The position numbers and the translations under genes were made by a program. From contig CALBTT010000063.1 of NCBI GenBank assembly GCA_937967645.1, positions 20,721 through 84,720 on the forward strand: a DNA stretch of 64,000 bases. The letters are read 5' to 3'. Positions 50,127 to 58,209 of the stretch are shown here, piece by piece; the first letter of the stretch is position 1; the number at the start of each line of letters is the position of its first letter. Under the pieces are notes generated by a model. The model made no database searches. It worked only from the letters and a program-made list of their open reading frames with translations, and was not told where the DNA came from. Origin of the DNA: an uncultured Zoogloea sp. GTDB taxonomy: Bacteria > Pseudomonadota > Gammaproteobacteria > Burkholderiales > Rhodocyclaceae.

Positions 50127-51224
50127 ATGGAACGGCGTTCCTTCCTGAAGCAGGCTGCTGCCGGCGTTGCAGCCGGTGCCGCCACCGCCCCGGCTCTTGC
50201 GGCCGAACTGCCCACCATCAAGTGGCGCCTGGCGTCCGGCTTCCCCAAGACCCTCGATGCCATCTACGGCGCCACTGAAACCGTCGCCAAGCGGGTCGCC
50301 GCGGCCACCGGCGGCAAGTTCCAGATCTCCCTCTTCGCCGCCGGCGAGATCGTCCCGACCCCGGGCGTGCTCGATGCAGTCAAGGACGGCACCGTCGAGA
50401 TGGGCCACGCTGCGTCCTACTGGTACATCGGCAAGGACCCCGCACTGGCCTTCGACACCGCCCTGCCCTTCGGCCTCAACAGCCGCCAGCAGAGCGCCTG
50501 GATGTTCGATGGCGGCGGCCTCGAGCTGATGCGCGAGTTCTTCAAGGACTACAACATCGTCAACATTCCCTGCGGCAACACGGGCACCCAGATGGGTGGC
50601 TGGTTCCGCAAGGAGATCAAGACCGTCGAAGACCTCAAGGGCCTCAAGTTCCGCGTCGGCGGCTTCGCCGGCCAGGTGCTGGCCAGGATGGGCGTGGTAC
50701 CCCAGCAGATCCCGCCGGCCGACATTTATCCTGCTCTCGAAAAGGGCACCATCGACGCCACCGAATGGATCGGCCCCTACGACGACCAGAAGCTGGGCTT
50801 CAACCGGGTCGCCAAGTACTACTATTACCCGGGCTGGTGGGAAGGTGGTCCGCAGCTGTCCATCTACGTCAACGCCAAGTCCTGGGCCTCCCTGCCCAAG
50901 GAATACCAGACCATCCTTGAGGATGCCTGTCTCTATGCCCACGCTGAAATGCAGGCGGCCTACGACGTGAAGAACCCGCCGGCCCTCAAGCACCTCATCG
51001 GCAGCGGCACCCAGCTGCGCCCCTTCCCCCATGACGTGATGGCTGCGGGCTACAAGATCGCCATGGAACTGTACGAGGAAACCGCGGCGAAGAATCCGAA
51101 GTTCAAGAAGATCTATGACGCCTGGAAGAAATTCCGCGACGACCAGGTGCAGTGGTTTGCCGTGGCGGAGAACCGCTTCGACAACTTCATGCAGGCCGCC
51201 CGCACGAGCAAGGCCCGCAAGTAA
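50127..51224 (+). CDS. TRAP transporter solute-binding protein, TakP/DctP-like (copy 1)
   Basis: A 365-residue periplasmic receptor. A twin-arginine signal (MERRSFLKQAAAGVAAGAAT, cut near ALA-AE) precedes a DctP-family fold. The segments WRLASGFPKTLDAIYG, GNTGTQMGGWFRKEIKTV, KFRVGGFAGQVL and WIGPYDDQKLGF are shared with TakP of Rhodobacter, which binds 2-oxo acids such as pyruvate; the Arg of FRVGGF is the carboxylate-binding position. No DctQ or DctM subunit gene is in the window. A close copy follows 120 bp downstream. Ligand identity is inferred. Confidence 0.92.
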   Translation: MERRSFLKQAAAGVAAGAATAPALAAELPTIKWRLASGFPKTLDAIYGATETVAKRVAAATGGKFQISLFAAGEIVPTPGVLDAVKDGTVEMGHAASYWYIGKDPALAFDTALPFGLNSRQQSAWMFDGGGLELMREFFKDYNIVNIPCGNTGTQMGGWFRKEIKTVEDLKGLKFRVGGFAGQVLARMGVVPQQIPPADIYPALEKGTIDATEWIGPYDDQKLGFNRVAKYYYYPGWWEGGPQLSIYVNAKSWASLPKEYQTILEDACLYAHAEMQAAYDVKNPPALKHLIGSGTQLRPFPHDVMAAGYKIAMELYEETAAKNPKFKKIYDAWKKFRDDQVQWFAVAENRFDNFMQAARTSKARK

Positions 51225-51344
51225 GCCCAGCCTCTCCCCCCCTCCTGCCCTCCCCCGCCGCATAGGGTTTTCCTCACTGTGCGGCCCGGGGTGGGTCATG
51301 AATAATCAGATTCACCTAGCGCAGTGATTCCAAGAGGAGACAAA

Positions 51345-52448
51345 GTGGAACGACGTTCATTCATCAAGAAAGCCAGCGTGGGTGTTGCCGCCGGAGCCGT
51401 TGCTGCCCCCGCCCTTGCCGCCGACCTGCCCACCATCAAGTGGCGCCTTGCCTCCAGCTTCCCCAAGTCCCTCGACACCATCTATGGCGGTGCCGACGTG
51501 GTTGCCAAGCGGGTCGCTGCGGCCACCGGCGGCAAGTTCCAGATACAGGTCTTCGCGGCCGGTGAAATCGTCCCTGGCCCGGGCGTCCTCGACGCGGTCA
51601 AGGATGGCACCGTCGAAGCTGGCCACACCTGCTCCTACTATTTCGTCGGCAAGGACCCCACGTTCGCCATCGACACCGCCATCCCCTTCGGCCTCAACAG
51701 CCGCCAGCAGACGGCCTGGATGATGGAAGGCGGCGGCCTCGAGCTGTTCCGTGAGTTCTTCAAGGACTACAACATCTACAACATTCCCTGTGGCAACACG
51801 GGCGCCCAGATGGGCGGCTGGTTCCGCAAGGAGATCAAGACCGTCGAGGACCTCAAGGGTCTCAAGTTCCGCTGCGGCGGCTTCGCCGGTCAGGTCCTCG
51901 CCCGTCTTGGCGTGGTACCCCAGCAGATCCCGGGCGGCGACATCTACCCCGCCCTCGAAAAGGGCACCATCGACGCGGCCGAATGGATCGGCCCCTACGA
52001 TGACCAGAAGCTGGGCTTCAACAAGGTCGCCAAGTACTACTACTACCCGGGCTTCTGGGAAGGTGGCCCGCAGATCTCCCTGTACGTGAACCAGAAGAAC
52101 TGGGCGGCCCTGCCGAAGGAATACCAGACCATTCTGGAAGACGCCTGCATGTATGCCCATGCCGAGATGCAGGCCCGCTACGATGCCAAGAACCCCACTG
52201 CGCTGAAGCAGCTGGTCGGCTCCGGCACCCAGCTGCGCCCCTTCCCCAACGAAGTCATGGCTGCCGCCTTCAAGGCCGCCAACGACCTCTACGAGGAAAC
52301 TGCAGCGTCCAATCCGAAGTTCAAGAAGATCTACGAAGCCTGGAAGAAATTCCGGGATGAGCAGCTCCAATGGTTCGCCGTCGCCGAAAACCGCTTCGAC
52401 AATTTCATGCAGGCGGCCCGCAGCGCCAGCGCCAAGGCCAAGAAGTAA
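51345..52448 (+). CDS. TRAP transporter solute-binding protein, TakP/DctP-like (copy 2)
   Basis: A 367-residue paralogue of the preceding gene, nearly the same over long stretches. It has its own twin-arginine signal (MERRSFIKKASVGVAAGAVA). The start is GTG at 51345 with AGAGGAG six to eight bp upstream; a GTG seven codons earlier (51324) is unlikely. Differences include KFRCGGFAGQ for KFRVGGFAGQ and CSYYFVGKDPTFAID for ASYWYIGKDPALAFD near the pocket, so the two copies may differ in ligand or affinity. A terminator follows at 52480. Confidence 0.92.
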   Translation: MERRSFIKKASVGVAAGAVAAPALAADLPTIKWRLASSFPKSLDTIYGGADVVAKRVAAATGGKFQIQVFAAGEIVPGPGVLDAVKDGTVEAGHTCSYYFVGKDPTFAIDTAIPFGLNSRQQTAWMMEGGGLELFREFFKDYNIYNIPCGNTGAQMGGWFRKEIKTVEDLKGLKFRCGGFAGQVLARLGVVPQQIPGGDIYPALEKGTIDAAEWIGPYDDQKLGFNKVAKYYYYPGFWEGGPQISLYVNQKNWAALPKEYQTILEDACMYAHAEMQARYDAKNPTALKQLVGSGTQLRPFPNEVMAAAFKAANDLYEETAASNPKFKKIYEAWKKFRDEQLQWFAVAENRFDNFMQAARSASAKAKK

Positions 52449-52479
52449 GCACGCAGTAAAATTACCTGCCCCGGCAGGC

Positions 52480-52505
52480 AAGGCCGCGCATAGCGCGGCC
52501 TTTTT
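52480..52505 (+). terminator. Terminator after the tandem TRAP receptors
   Basis: Stem AAGGCCGCGC / GCGCGGCCTT with a three-base loop and TTTTT; 31 bp after the copy 2 stop. Confidence 0.88.
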
Positions 52506-52572
52506 CGTTGCATGAAGCTACCATGAAGAATCCCCCGCGCTCCGCCCGCCCATCACCCACAAGGAGAGCCCG

Positions 52573-52926
52573 ATGATCCAAGCCTTTGCCCTGTTGCTGG
52601 CCTTCCAGCTGGCCGGCGAAACACTGCGGGTTGCCTTGCACCTCCCCGTTCCCGGGCCCGTACTCGGCATGGCCTTGCTGCTGCTCTGGCTGATCTTCCG
52701 AGGAGGGCCGGGTGACGACCTGCGGCACACCTCAGGGAACCTGCTGCAGCACCTGTCCCTGATGTTCGTGCCCGCCGGCACGGGAGTGATGCTGCATGTG
52801 GGGCGGCTTGCCGACGAAGCCTGGCCGATCGCCATCGCCCTGGTCGTCAGCACCGTGCTGGGGCTCGCCGCAACCGGCCTGACCCTGCACGTCCTGACGC
52901 GGCAACGGCGGGAGACCTCACGATGA
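52573..52926 (+). CDS. lrgA: CidA/LrgA family membrane protein
   Basis: A 117-residue integral membrane protein with four hydrophobic helices; the family core PVPGPVLGMALLLLWL and FVPAGTGVMLH is present. LrgA/CidA were described as holin-like murein hydrolase modulators; homologues in Bacillus (PftA) and Streptococcus act in pyruvate uptake. It overlaps lrgB by four bp. Confidence 0.92.
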   Translation: MIQAFALLLAFQLAGETLRVALHLPVPGPVLGMALLLLWLIFRGGPGDDLRHTSGNLLQHLSLMFVPAGTGVMLHVGRLADEAWPIAIALVVSTVLGLAATGLTLHVLTRQRRETSR

Positions 52927-53660
52927 ACACCGAAAGCATGACCGAAATCTGGGTCTATCTCTCGGCCCAACCCCTGCTCTGGCTGACCCTCACCCTGGCC
53001 GCCTACCTGCTTGCCATCGCCCTGCATCGCAAGGCAGGCGGCCATCCGGCGGTCAATCCGGTGCTGCTCTCCGTGACCATCCTGGTCGTCCTGCTCAGCC
53101 TCACCGGCACCCCGTACCAACGCTATTTCGATGGCGCCCAATTCGTTCATTTCCTGCTGGGCCCCACCACCGTGGCCCTGGCCATCCCCCTGCACAGCCA
53201 GCTCAAACGCCTCGTTGCGATGGGCGGGCCCCTGCTGGTGGCGCTGGTCGTGGGTTCCCTCACCGCGGGTCTGTCGGCCTACGTCATCGGCGCCCTGCTG
53301 GGTGCCAGCGCCCCCACGGTGGCCTCGCTGGCCCCCAAGTCGGTGACCACGCCGATCGCCATGGGCGTGGCCGAGCGCCTCGGCGGCCTGGCCTCGCTGA
53401 CGGCCGTGTTCGTCATCCTGACCGGCATCTTCGGCGCGATCTTTGCCGCTGGCCTGCTGCGCCGCCTGGGCGTGAAGGACGAGGCCAGCGTGGGCTTCGC
53501 CATGGGGCTCGCGTCGCATGGCATCGGTACGGCCCGCGCCTTTCAGCTGAGCGAGCAGACCGGCGCCTTCGCCGCCCTCGCCATGGGGCTGAATGGCCTG
53601 TTCACGGCGCTCACCCTGCCCTGGCTGCTCCCCCTGCTGGCGCCCCTGGTACGCCCCTGA
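52923..53660 (+). CDS. lrgB: LrgB/CidB family membrane protein
   Basis: A 245-residue membrane protein. The LrgB signature is seen in GASAPTVASLAPKSVTTPIAMGVAERLGG and GLASHGIGTARAFQLSEQTGAFA. It starts within the end of lrgA, making an lrgAB operon. Role as for LrgA; the adjacent 2-oxo-acid receptors fit a pyruvate-facilitator role, as an inference. Confidence 0.93.
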   Translation: MNTESMTEIWVYLSAQPLLWLTLTLAAYLLAIALHRKAGGHPAVNPVLLSVTILVVLLSLTGTPYQRYFDGAQFVHFLLGPTTVALAIPLHSQLKRLVAMGGPLLVALVVGSLTAGLSAYVIGALLGASAPTVASLAPKSVTTPIAMGVAERLGGLASLTAVFVILTGIFGAIFAAGLLRRLGVKDEASVGFAMGLASHGIGTARAFQLSEQTGAFAALAMGLNGLFTALTLPWLLPLLAPLVRP

Positions 53661-53701
53661 ACGTAGCGTGAACTAGGGTTCCCCTCAGCTTGCCCCCGCC
53701 C

Positions 53702-53737
53702 GGAAACGGCCCTGATAATCGGGGCCGTTTCCATTTT
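53702..53737 (+). terminator. Terminator after lrgAB
   Basis: Stem GGAAACGGCCC / GGGCCGTTTCC with a nine-base loop followed by ATTTTTG. Confidence 0.85.
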
Positions 53738-53752
53738 TGCTGCACCGCACCT

Positions 53753-54694
53753 ATGGACTTGCTGATCGACGTCATCCTGCGGGCCGGCCGCTCCGCAGTG
53801 GAACTGTCCTTCTTCGTGTTGCTGCCTGTCATGGTGGTCATGCTTTCCCTGATGCGCCTGCTCGAGGCCAAGGGCGTGCTCGACTGGGTGGTGGCGCGCC
53901 TCGCTCCGCTGCTGCGCCCCGCCGGACTCACCGGACTGGGGGTCTTTGCCGCGCTGCAGATCAACTTCGTCAGCTTCGCCGCGCCGGTGGCCACCCTCGC
54001 CATGATGGACCAGCGCGGCGCCTCCAGCCGCCACCTGGCCGCCACCCTGGCGATGGTCATGGCGATGGCCCAGGCCAACGTATCCATGCCCATGGCGGCC
54101 ATGGGGCTGCACTTCGGCATCGTGCTGGGCTGGTCGCTGGTTGGCGGCCTGGTCGCCTCCGCGGCCACTTATTACGTCTTTGGACGCAGGCTGTCGGCCG
54201 TCGAGCACAGCGTCGACGAGACCCTCCAGCATCCGGTGGCCGACAACGCCAAAGGCGTGCTCGACGTGATCAACCGGGCCGGTGCCGAGGCCTTCAAGAT
54301 CGCCGTGGGCGCCATCCCCATGCTGGTACTGTCGCTCACCGTGGTGCTGGCCCTGCGCCGCCTCGGCGCCCTCGATGCCCTCACCACGCTGCTATCACCG
54401 CTCCTGCTGGGCATCGGCGCCGACCCCGCCCTGATCCTGCCGACCCTGACCAAGTACCTGGCCGGCGGCACTGCGATGATGGGCATCATGGACGAGATGA
54501 TCCGCGCCGGCACGGCCAATGCCGCCACCCTCAACGGGGTCAGCGCCGGCCTGCTGATCCACCCCCTCGACATCCCCGGCGTAGCGGTGCTGATTTCGGC
54601 CGGCCGCCGGGTTGCCGACGTCTGGAAGCCGGCAACCCTCGGCGCCTGCGCGGGTATCGCGGTACGCATGCTCGGGCATGCCATCGCAGGCTGA
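53753..54694 (+). CDS. Nucleoside-recognition (Gate) domain membrane protein
   Basis: A 313-residue multi-pass membrane protein with two Gate-type modules, as in SpmA/SpmB and nucleoside transporters. About eight hydrophobic segments are visible. It starts with ATG 53753 (MDLLIDVILRAG), close after the lrgAB terminator. Function in this family is mostly unknown; transport is plausible. An IclR regulator follows 112 bp downstream and may control it. Confidence 0.85.
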   Translation: MDLLIDVILRAGRSAVELSFFVLLPVMVVMLSLMRLLEAKGVLDWVVARLAPLLRPAGLTGLGVFAALQINFVSFAAPVATLAMMDQRGASSRHLAATLAMVMAMAQANVSMPMAAMGLHFGIVLGWSLVGGLVASAATYYVFGRRLSAVEHSVDETLQHPVADNAKGVLDVINRAGAEAFKIAVGAIPMLVLSLTVVLALRRLGALDALTTLLSPLLLGIGADPALILPTLTKYLAGGTAMMGIMDEMIRAGTANAATLNGVSAGLLIHPLDIPGVAVLISAGRRVADVWKPATLGACAGIAVRMLGHAIAG

Positions 54695-54734
54695 GGCCGC
54701 CCAACCAGGAAGCCGGCATTTCGTCGCGGTGGTG

Positions 54735-54759
54735 TGGCATTTCATTAGGCGAAATGCCA
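54735..54759 (+). promoter_or_regulatory. Operator-like palindrome upstream of the IclR gene
   Basis: Perfect nine-base arms TGGCATTTC / GAAATGCCA around a seven-base spacer, 47 bp before the iclR start. Position and symmetry suit autoregulation by an IclR dimer. Confidence 0.55.
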
Positions 54760-54805
54760 TTCCCTGCGCTACCATCGAAGCTCCTGATCGAAGGCAGATA
54801 CACCG

Positions 54806-55582
54806 TTGTCCACCACGCAAGAGCCCGCAAAGAACCCGATTCAGGTCATCGATCGCATGATGACGCTGCTGGACGTCCTCGCCCGGCATGCAGACCCCGT
54901 TCCTCTCAAACAGCTTGCCGCTGAAACCGGCCTGCACCCTTCCACCGCCCACCGGATTCTCGGCGCCATGACCAGTAGCGGCTTTGTCGAGCGCAACGAT
55001 GCCGGCGTCTATCGCCTGGGGATCCGCCTGCTCGAGCTGGGCAGCCTGGTCAAATCGCGGATCTCCCTGCGCGACACGGCGATGCCCGCCATGCTCAAGC
55101 TGCATGCCACCACCGGCGAGAGCGTCAATCTCGGCATCCGCGCCGGCGATGAGATCGTCTACGTGGAGCGCACCTCCAGCGGTCGCTCCTCCGTGCGCGT
55201 GGTGCACATCGTCGGAGCCCGCGCCCCGCTGCACACCACGGCCACCGGCAAGCTCTTCCTGGTCGAGGATGGCGCCCAGAAGGTCCGCGAGTACGCTCGC
55301 CGCACCGGCCTGCCTGGCACCACGAGTACCTCCATCACGACCCTCCAGGCCCTCGAGAAGGAACTCGACAAGGTACGCCGCCACGGTGTCGCCTATGACC
55401 TGGACGAGGTGGAGAACGGCGTCCGCTGTATCGCCGCCGGCATCCGCGACGACAGTGGAGAGCTGATCGCCGGCCTCTCCCTGTCCACCCCGGCCGAGCG
55501 CTTCGACCCCGACTGGGCGCCGCTGATCCGCCAGACGGCCGACGAGATCTCTCGCGACCTGGGCTACATCCCTCCGCGCTGA
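54806..55582 (+). CDS. IclR-family transcriptional regulator
   Basis: A 258-residue regulator. An N-terminal winged HTH (about 15-75: VPLKQLAAETGLHPSTAHRI) precedes the IclR effector domain (MPAMLKLHATTGESVNLGIRAGDEIVYVER and GVAYDLDEVENGVRCIAAGI). The start is TTG at 54806 with a GAAGG upstream; an internal ATG at 54857 would cut into the HTH. IclR regulators often sense small organic acids, compatible with nearby TakP, LrgAB and MaeB genes. The effector is unknown. Confidence 0.92.
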   Translation: MSTTQEPAKNPIQVIDRMMTLLDVLARHADPVPLKQLAAETGLHPSTAHRILGAMTSSGFVERNDAGVYRLGIRLLELGSLVKSRISLRDTAMPAMLKLHATTGESVNLGIRAGDEIVYVERTSSGRSSVRVVHIVGARAPLHTTATGKLFLVEDGAQKVREYARRTGLPGTTSTSITTLQALEKELDKVRRHGVAYDLDEVENGVRCIAAGIRDDSGELIAGLSLSTPAERFDPDWAPLIRQTADEISRDLGYIPPR

Positions 55583-55607
55583 AGCAGGAGCCCGGCAGCA
55601 CCAACAA

Positions 55608-55632
55608 AAAGGGCGCCCGAGGGCGCCCTTTG
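55608..55632. terminator. Bidirectional terminator between iclR and pbpG
   Basis: AAAGGGCGCCC / GGGCGCCCTTT arms around a very short spacer, with flanking A/T runs; it can serve both convergent genes. Confidence 0.8.
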
Positions 55633-55654
55633 TGCGTTCAAGACCGGAGGACGA

Positions 55655-56749
55655 TCAGGTCGCCGGACCGCGGCTATGCAGGGCCAGCTTCTGCTGGACC
55701 GCCGCGCTCTCGAGCCAGCGCTTGACCCGCTGGGCATCCGCCACCCGGGTGAAGCGGCCAAAGGAGTCCAGCAGCACGATGATCATCGGCTTGTTGAGCA
55801 GCCAGGCCTGCATCACCAGGCACTTGCCGGATTCGTTGATGAAACCGGTCTTGGAGACACCGATCTGCCAGTCGGGGCTGCTGACCAGCGCATTGGTGTT
55901 GTTGAACTGGCGGGGACGGCCATTGAGGTGCACAACGTAATTCGCCGTGGTGGAGAACTCGCGGATCAGCGGATAGCGGGACGCGGCCGAGACCATCTTG
56001 ACCAGGTCGCGGGCGCTCGACACGTTGGCGGAGTTGAGCCCGGTCGCATCGGAGAAGCGGGTGTCCCGCAGCCCCAGGGACGCCGCCTTGCGATTCATCG
56101 CCGCCACGAAGGCCTGGTAGCCGCCCGGGTAGTTGCGGGCCAGCGCCGACGAGGCGCGGTTCTCGGAGCTCATCAGGGCCAGGCGGAGCATGTCCTCCCG
56201 GGCCAGTTCGGTCCCCACCGGCACATGGGAGCTACTGTTGCGCAGGGTATCCACGTCGTCGCTGGTGACGGTGATGGTCTCGGTCAGGCTGAGGCGGGCA
56301 TCCAGCACCACCATCGCCGTCATCAGCTTGGTGATGGAGGCGATGGGCAGGACGGCGTCGGAGTTCTTCTCGAGGATCACATTGCCGGTCGCCTGGTCGG
56401 CGATCATGAAAGCGGCGGACTGGAGCAGCGGGTTGCCATCGCCGTCCACGGCGGGCGTGGCGCGGTGAGGCGTCTGCACCTCCCGGTAGGCCATCTTCCG
56501 GCCCTTGGTTTCGGTGCGCGCAAGGCTGGCTTCCTTGGCGCCGCGGCCACCCTTCCGGGCAACAGCTTCCTTGGCCGGGGCGGCCTTGGCCGACTTGCTG
56601 GCCTTTGCCGGCTTCTCGGACTTGGCGCTCTTCGACGGTGTGCTCTGCTTCGACTCAGCCTTGTGCGACGCGGCATTCGCAGCGCCAGGAATGACACTGG
56701 CAAATGCAAAGACGCTCAAGATGGCGATGACGGTTCGACGGATTTTCAT
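55655..56749 (-). CDS. pbpG: D-alanyl-D-alanine endopeptidase (PBP7-like)
   Basis: Periplasmic penicillin-binding protein of class C, 364 aa, cleaving cross-links in peptidoglycan. A signal peptide (IRRTVIAILSVFAFASVIPG, cut near ANA) precedes an unusual Lys/Ala/Ser-rich tether (about 30-75), then the transpeptidase fold with SITK (serine nucleophile, ASITKLMTAM), SEN (MSSENRASS) and KTG (GVSKTGFINES). The basic tether is longer than in E. coli PBP7. The promoter is in the AT-rich patch at 56931-56958. Confidence 0.93.
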   Translation of the reverse strand: MKIRRTVIAILSVFAFASVIPGAANAASHKAESKQSTPSKSAKSEKPAKASKSAKAAPAKEAVARKGGRGAKEASLARTETKGRKMAYREVQTPHRATPAVDGDGNPLLQSAAFMIADQATGNVILEKNSDAVLPIASITKLMTAMVVLDARLSLTETITVTSDDVDTLRNSSSHVPVGTELAREDMLRLALMSSENRASSALARNYPGGYQAFVAAMNRKAASLGLRDTRFSDATGLNSANVSSARDLVKMVSAASRYPLIREFSTTANYVVHLNGRPRQFNNTNALVSSPDWQIGVSKTGFINESGKCLVMQAWLLNKPMIIVLLDSFGRFTRVADAQRVKRWLESAAVQQKLALHSRGPAT

Positions 56750-56930
56750 GGTTCTTCAAACTGGATCGTGAGCCGGAAACCAACACGGCTTCCGGATTGA
56801 CAAATTCATCGCGGGGACCAGGCTCCCGGAGGCGGCGTCACGAGGATGCCCGGCGCTCGCGGTAGCGTCCCCGGTCCGCTCGGGGAGGCTGCTCTCTGTA
56901 TCGGCAGACTTCTATTCAAAATAAAGGCTT

Positions 56931-56958
56931 ATTTTAAATATTTGAAGTTTTTTGTGAA
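56931..56958 (-). promoter_or_regulatory. Sigma70-type promoter for pbpG
   Basis: On the minus strand TTCACA, 16 bp, TAAAAT, in a sharply AT-rich patch (about 56910-56970). The predicted start would give a leader of about 175 nt before the pbpG ATG. Confidence 0.5.
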
Positions 56959-56991
56959 TGATTTTTTGCTGCAGCGCAGCTCGGTTTCACA

Positions 56992-58143
56992 TCATGCCAC
57001 CGGCCGGGCTGGCTCAACACGCAGAAAGCGCGCCAGCTCATCCCGGCGAGCCATCGCATCCCGGTAACCCAGCTCCATCAACGCCCGGGTATAGCCGCGC
57101 TCGAAGAGCAGGTAGGACAGCAGCACGGAACCGTTCTTGCGCGTCGCACCGACCCCCCTCAACACCAGGCGCAGGGCCGGTGGCAGCGCAGCACGGTGCC
57201 GGGCGGCAAGATAATCCAGTCTCTGGGACGGCGCAATCACCAAGGTCTCGATCGGGCGCAGGCTGATGCCGCTGGCCAGCCGCTGCTCCGGACTGAAGGC
57301 CCCCACCGTCGCGTTGATCCGTTCCATTCTCTCGAGATCCATGGCCAGCCCGTCCAGGAAGATGCTGGACATCGCGTGGCCGGCCACCTGGGCCGGCGAT
57401 GGGTAAGCGTCGGTGCGCTGGCGTGCCTCCTCCGAGCGCCGGCCGCCAGCGATCACCAGGATGCGCTCGGCCCCCAGATGGATGGCAGGGCTGATCGGCG
57501 CCAACTGGCGCATGGACCCATCACCGAAATATTCGCGATTGATGCGCACCGCGGGAAAAACGAAGGGAATCGCACTGGAGGCCAGCAGGTGCTCGACCTT
57601 CAGCTCGGAGCGCAGGCCGACACGCTGGGCACGTCGCCAGGGCTGGAGCTCCTCCGCCCCCTGGAAGAAGGCCAGGCTCTCTCCCGAGGTATAGCCCGAC
57701 GCGGTCACCGACACGGCATACAGGCTGCCCGCCGAGATCGACCGGCCGATGGCACCGAAATCCAGCTGCTCCTCGAGCAGCAGGCGCAGCGGCGAGTTGT
57801 CGAGCATGGAACGCGGCGACTGATGGACCAGCCAGCCCAGCAACAGGGCCGACCCCCAGCGCATCACCGACTGCATGATGGCGGGCGTATCCGCCCGATA
57901 GACGTGATCGACGCGGAAGTTGCGCCAGATGTAGGCGAGCTTGCGCACCGCCTCGTCGAAATTGGCCGAGAACACGGCCAGCGCGACCGCATTGACCGCA
58001 CCGGCCGATGTTCCGCACAAGATGGGGAAGGGGTTTTCCGGACGCCGTCCCCACACCTCTCGGACGGCGATCAGCACACCCACCTGGTAGGCGGCGCGTG
58101 CCCCCCCTCCGGTCAGAACCAGCGCAGCCCTCCCCTCGCCCAT
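56992..58143 (-). CDS. Patatin-like phospholipase
   Basis: A 383-residue serine acyl hydrolase. The oxyanion-hole loop LTGGGARAAYQVGVL, nucleophile Ser46 in CGTSAGAVNAVAL and the dyad Asp in EYFGDGSMRQLAP are all present. There is no signal peptide, so a cytosolic enzyme is expected. The C-terminal part after about residue 270 has no recognised domain. It is upstream of pbpG on the same strand, 242 bp apart, with a separate promoter likely for each. Confidence 0.9.
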   Translation of the reverse strand: MGEGRAALVLTGGGARAAYQVGVLIAVREVWGRRPENPFPILCGTSAGAVNAVALAVFSANFDEAVRKLAYIWRNFRVDHVYRADTPAIMQSVMRWGSALLLGWLVHQSPRSMLDNSPLRLLLEEQLDFGAIGRSISAGSLYAVSVTASGYTSGESLAFFQGAEELQPWRRAQRVGLRSELKVEHLLASSAIPFVFPAVRINREYFGDGSMRQLAPISPAIHLGAERILVIAGGRRSEEARQRTDAYPSPAQVAGHAMSSIFLDGLAMDLERMERINATVGAFSPEQRLASGISLRPIETLVIAPSQRLDYLAARHRAALPPALRLVLRGVGATRKNGSVLLSYLLFERGYTRALMELGYRDAMARRDELARFLRVEPARPVA

Positions 58144-58209
58144 GCAGCCTCTCCGTGATCAATGTCACGGAGTTTAACGGCTGCCGGGCCGGAGAGCGCA
58201 GAACTTGGA

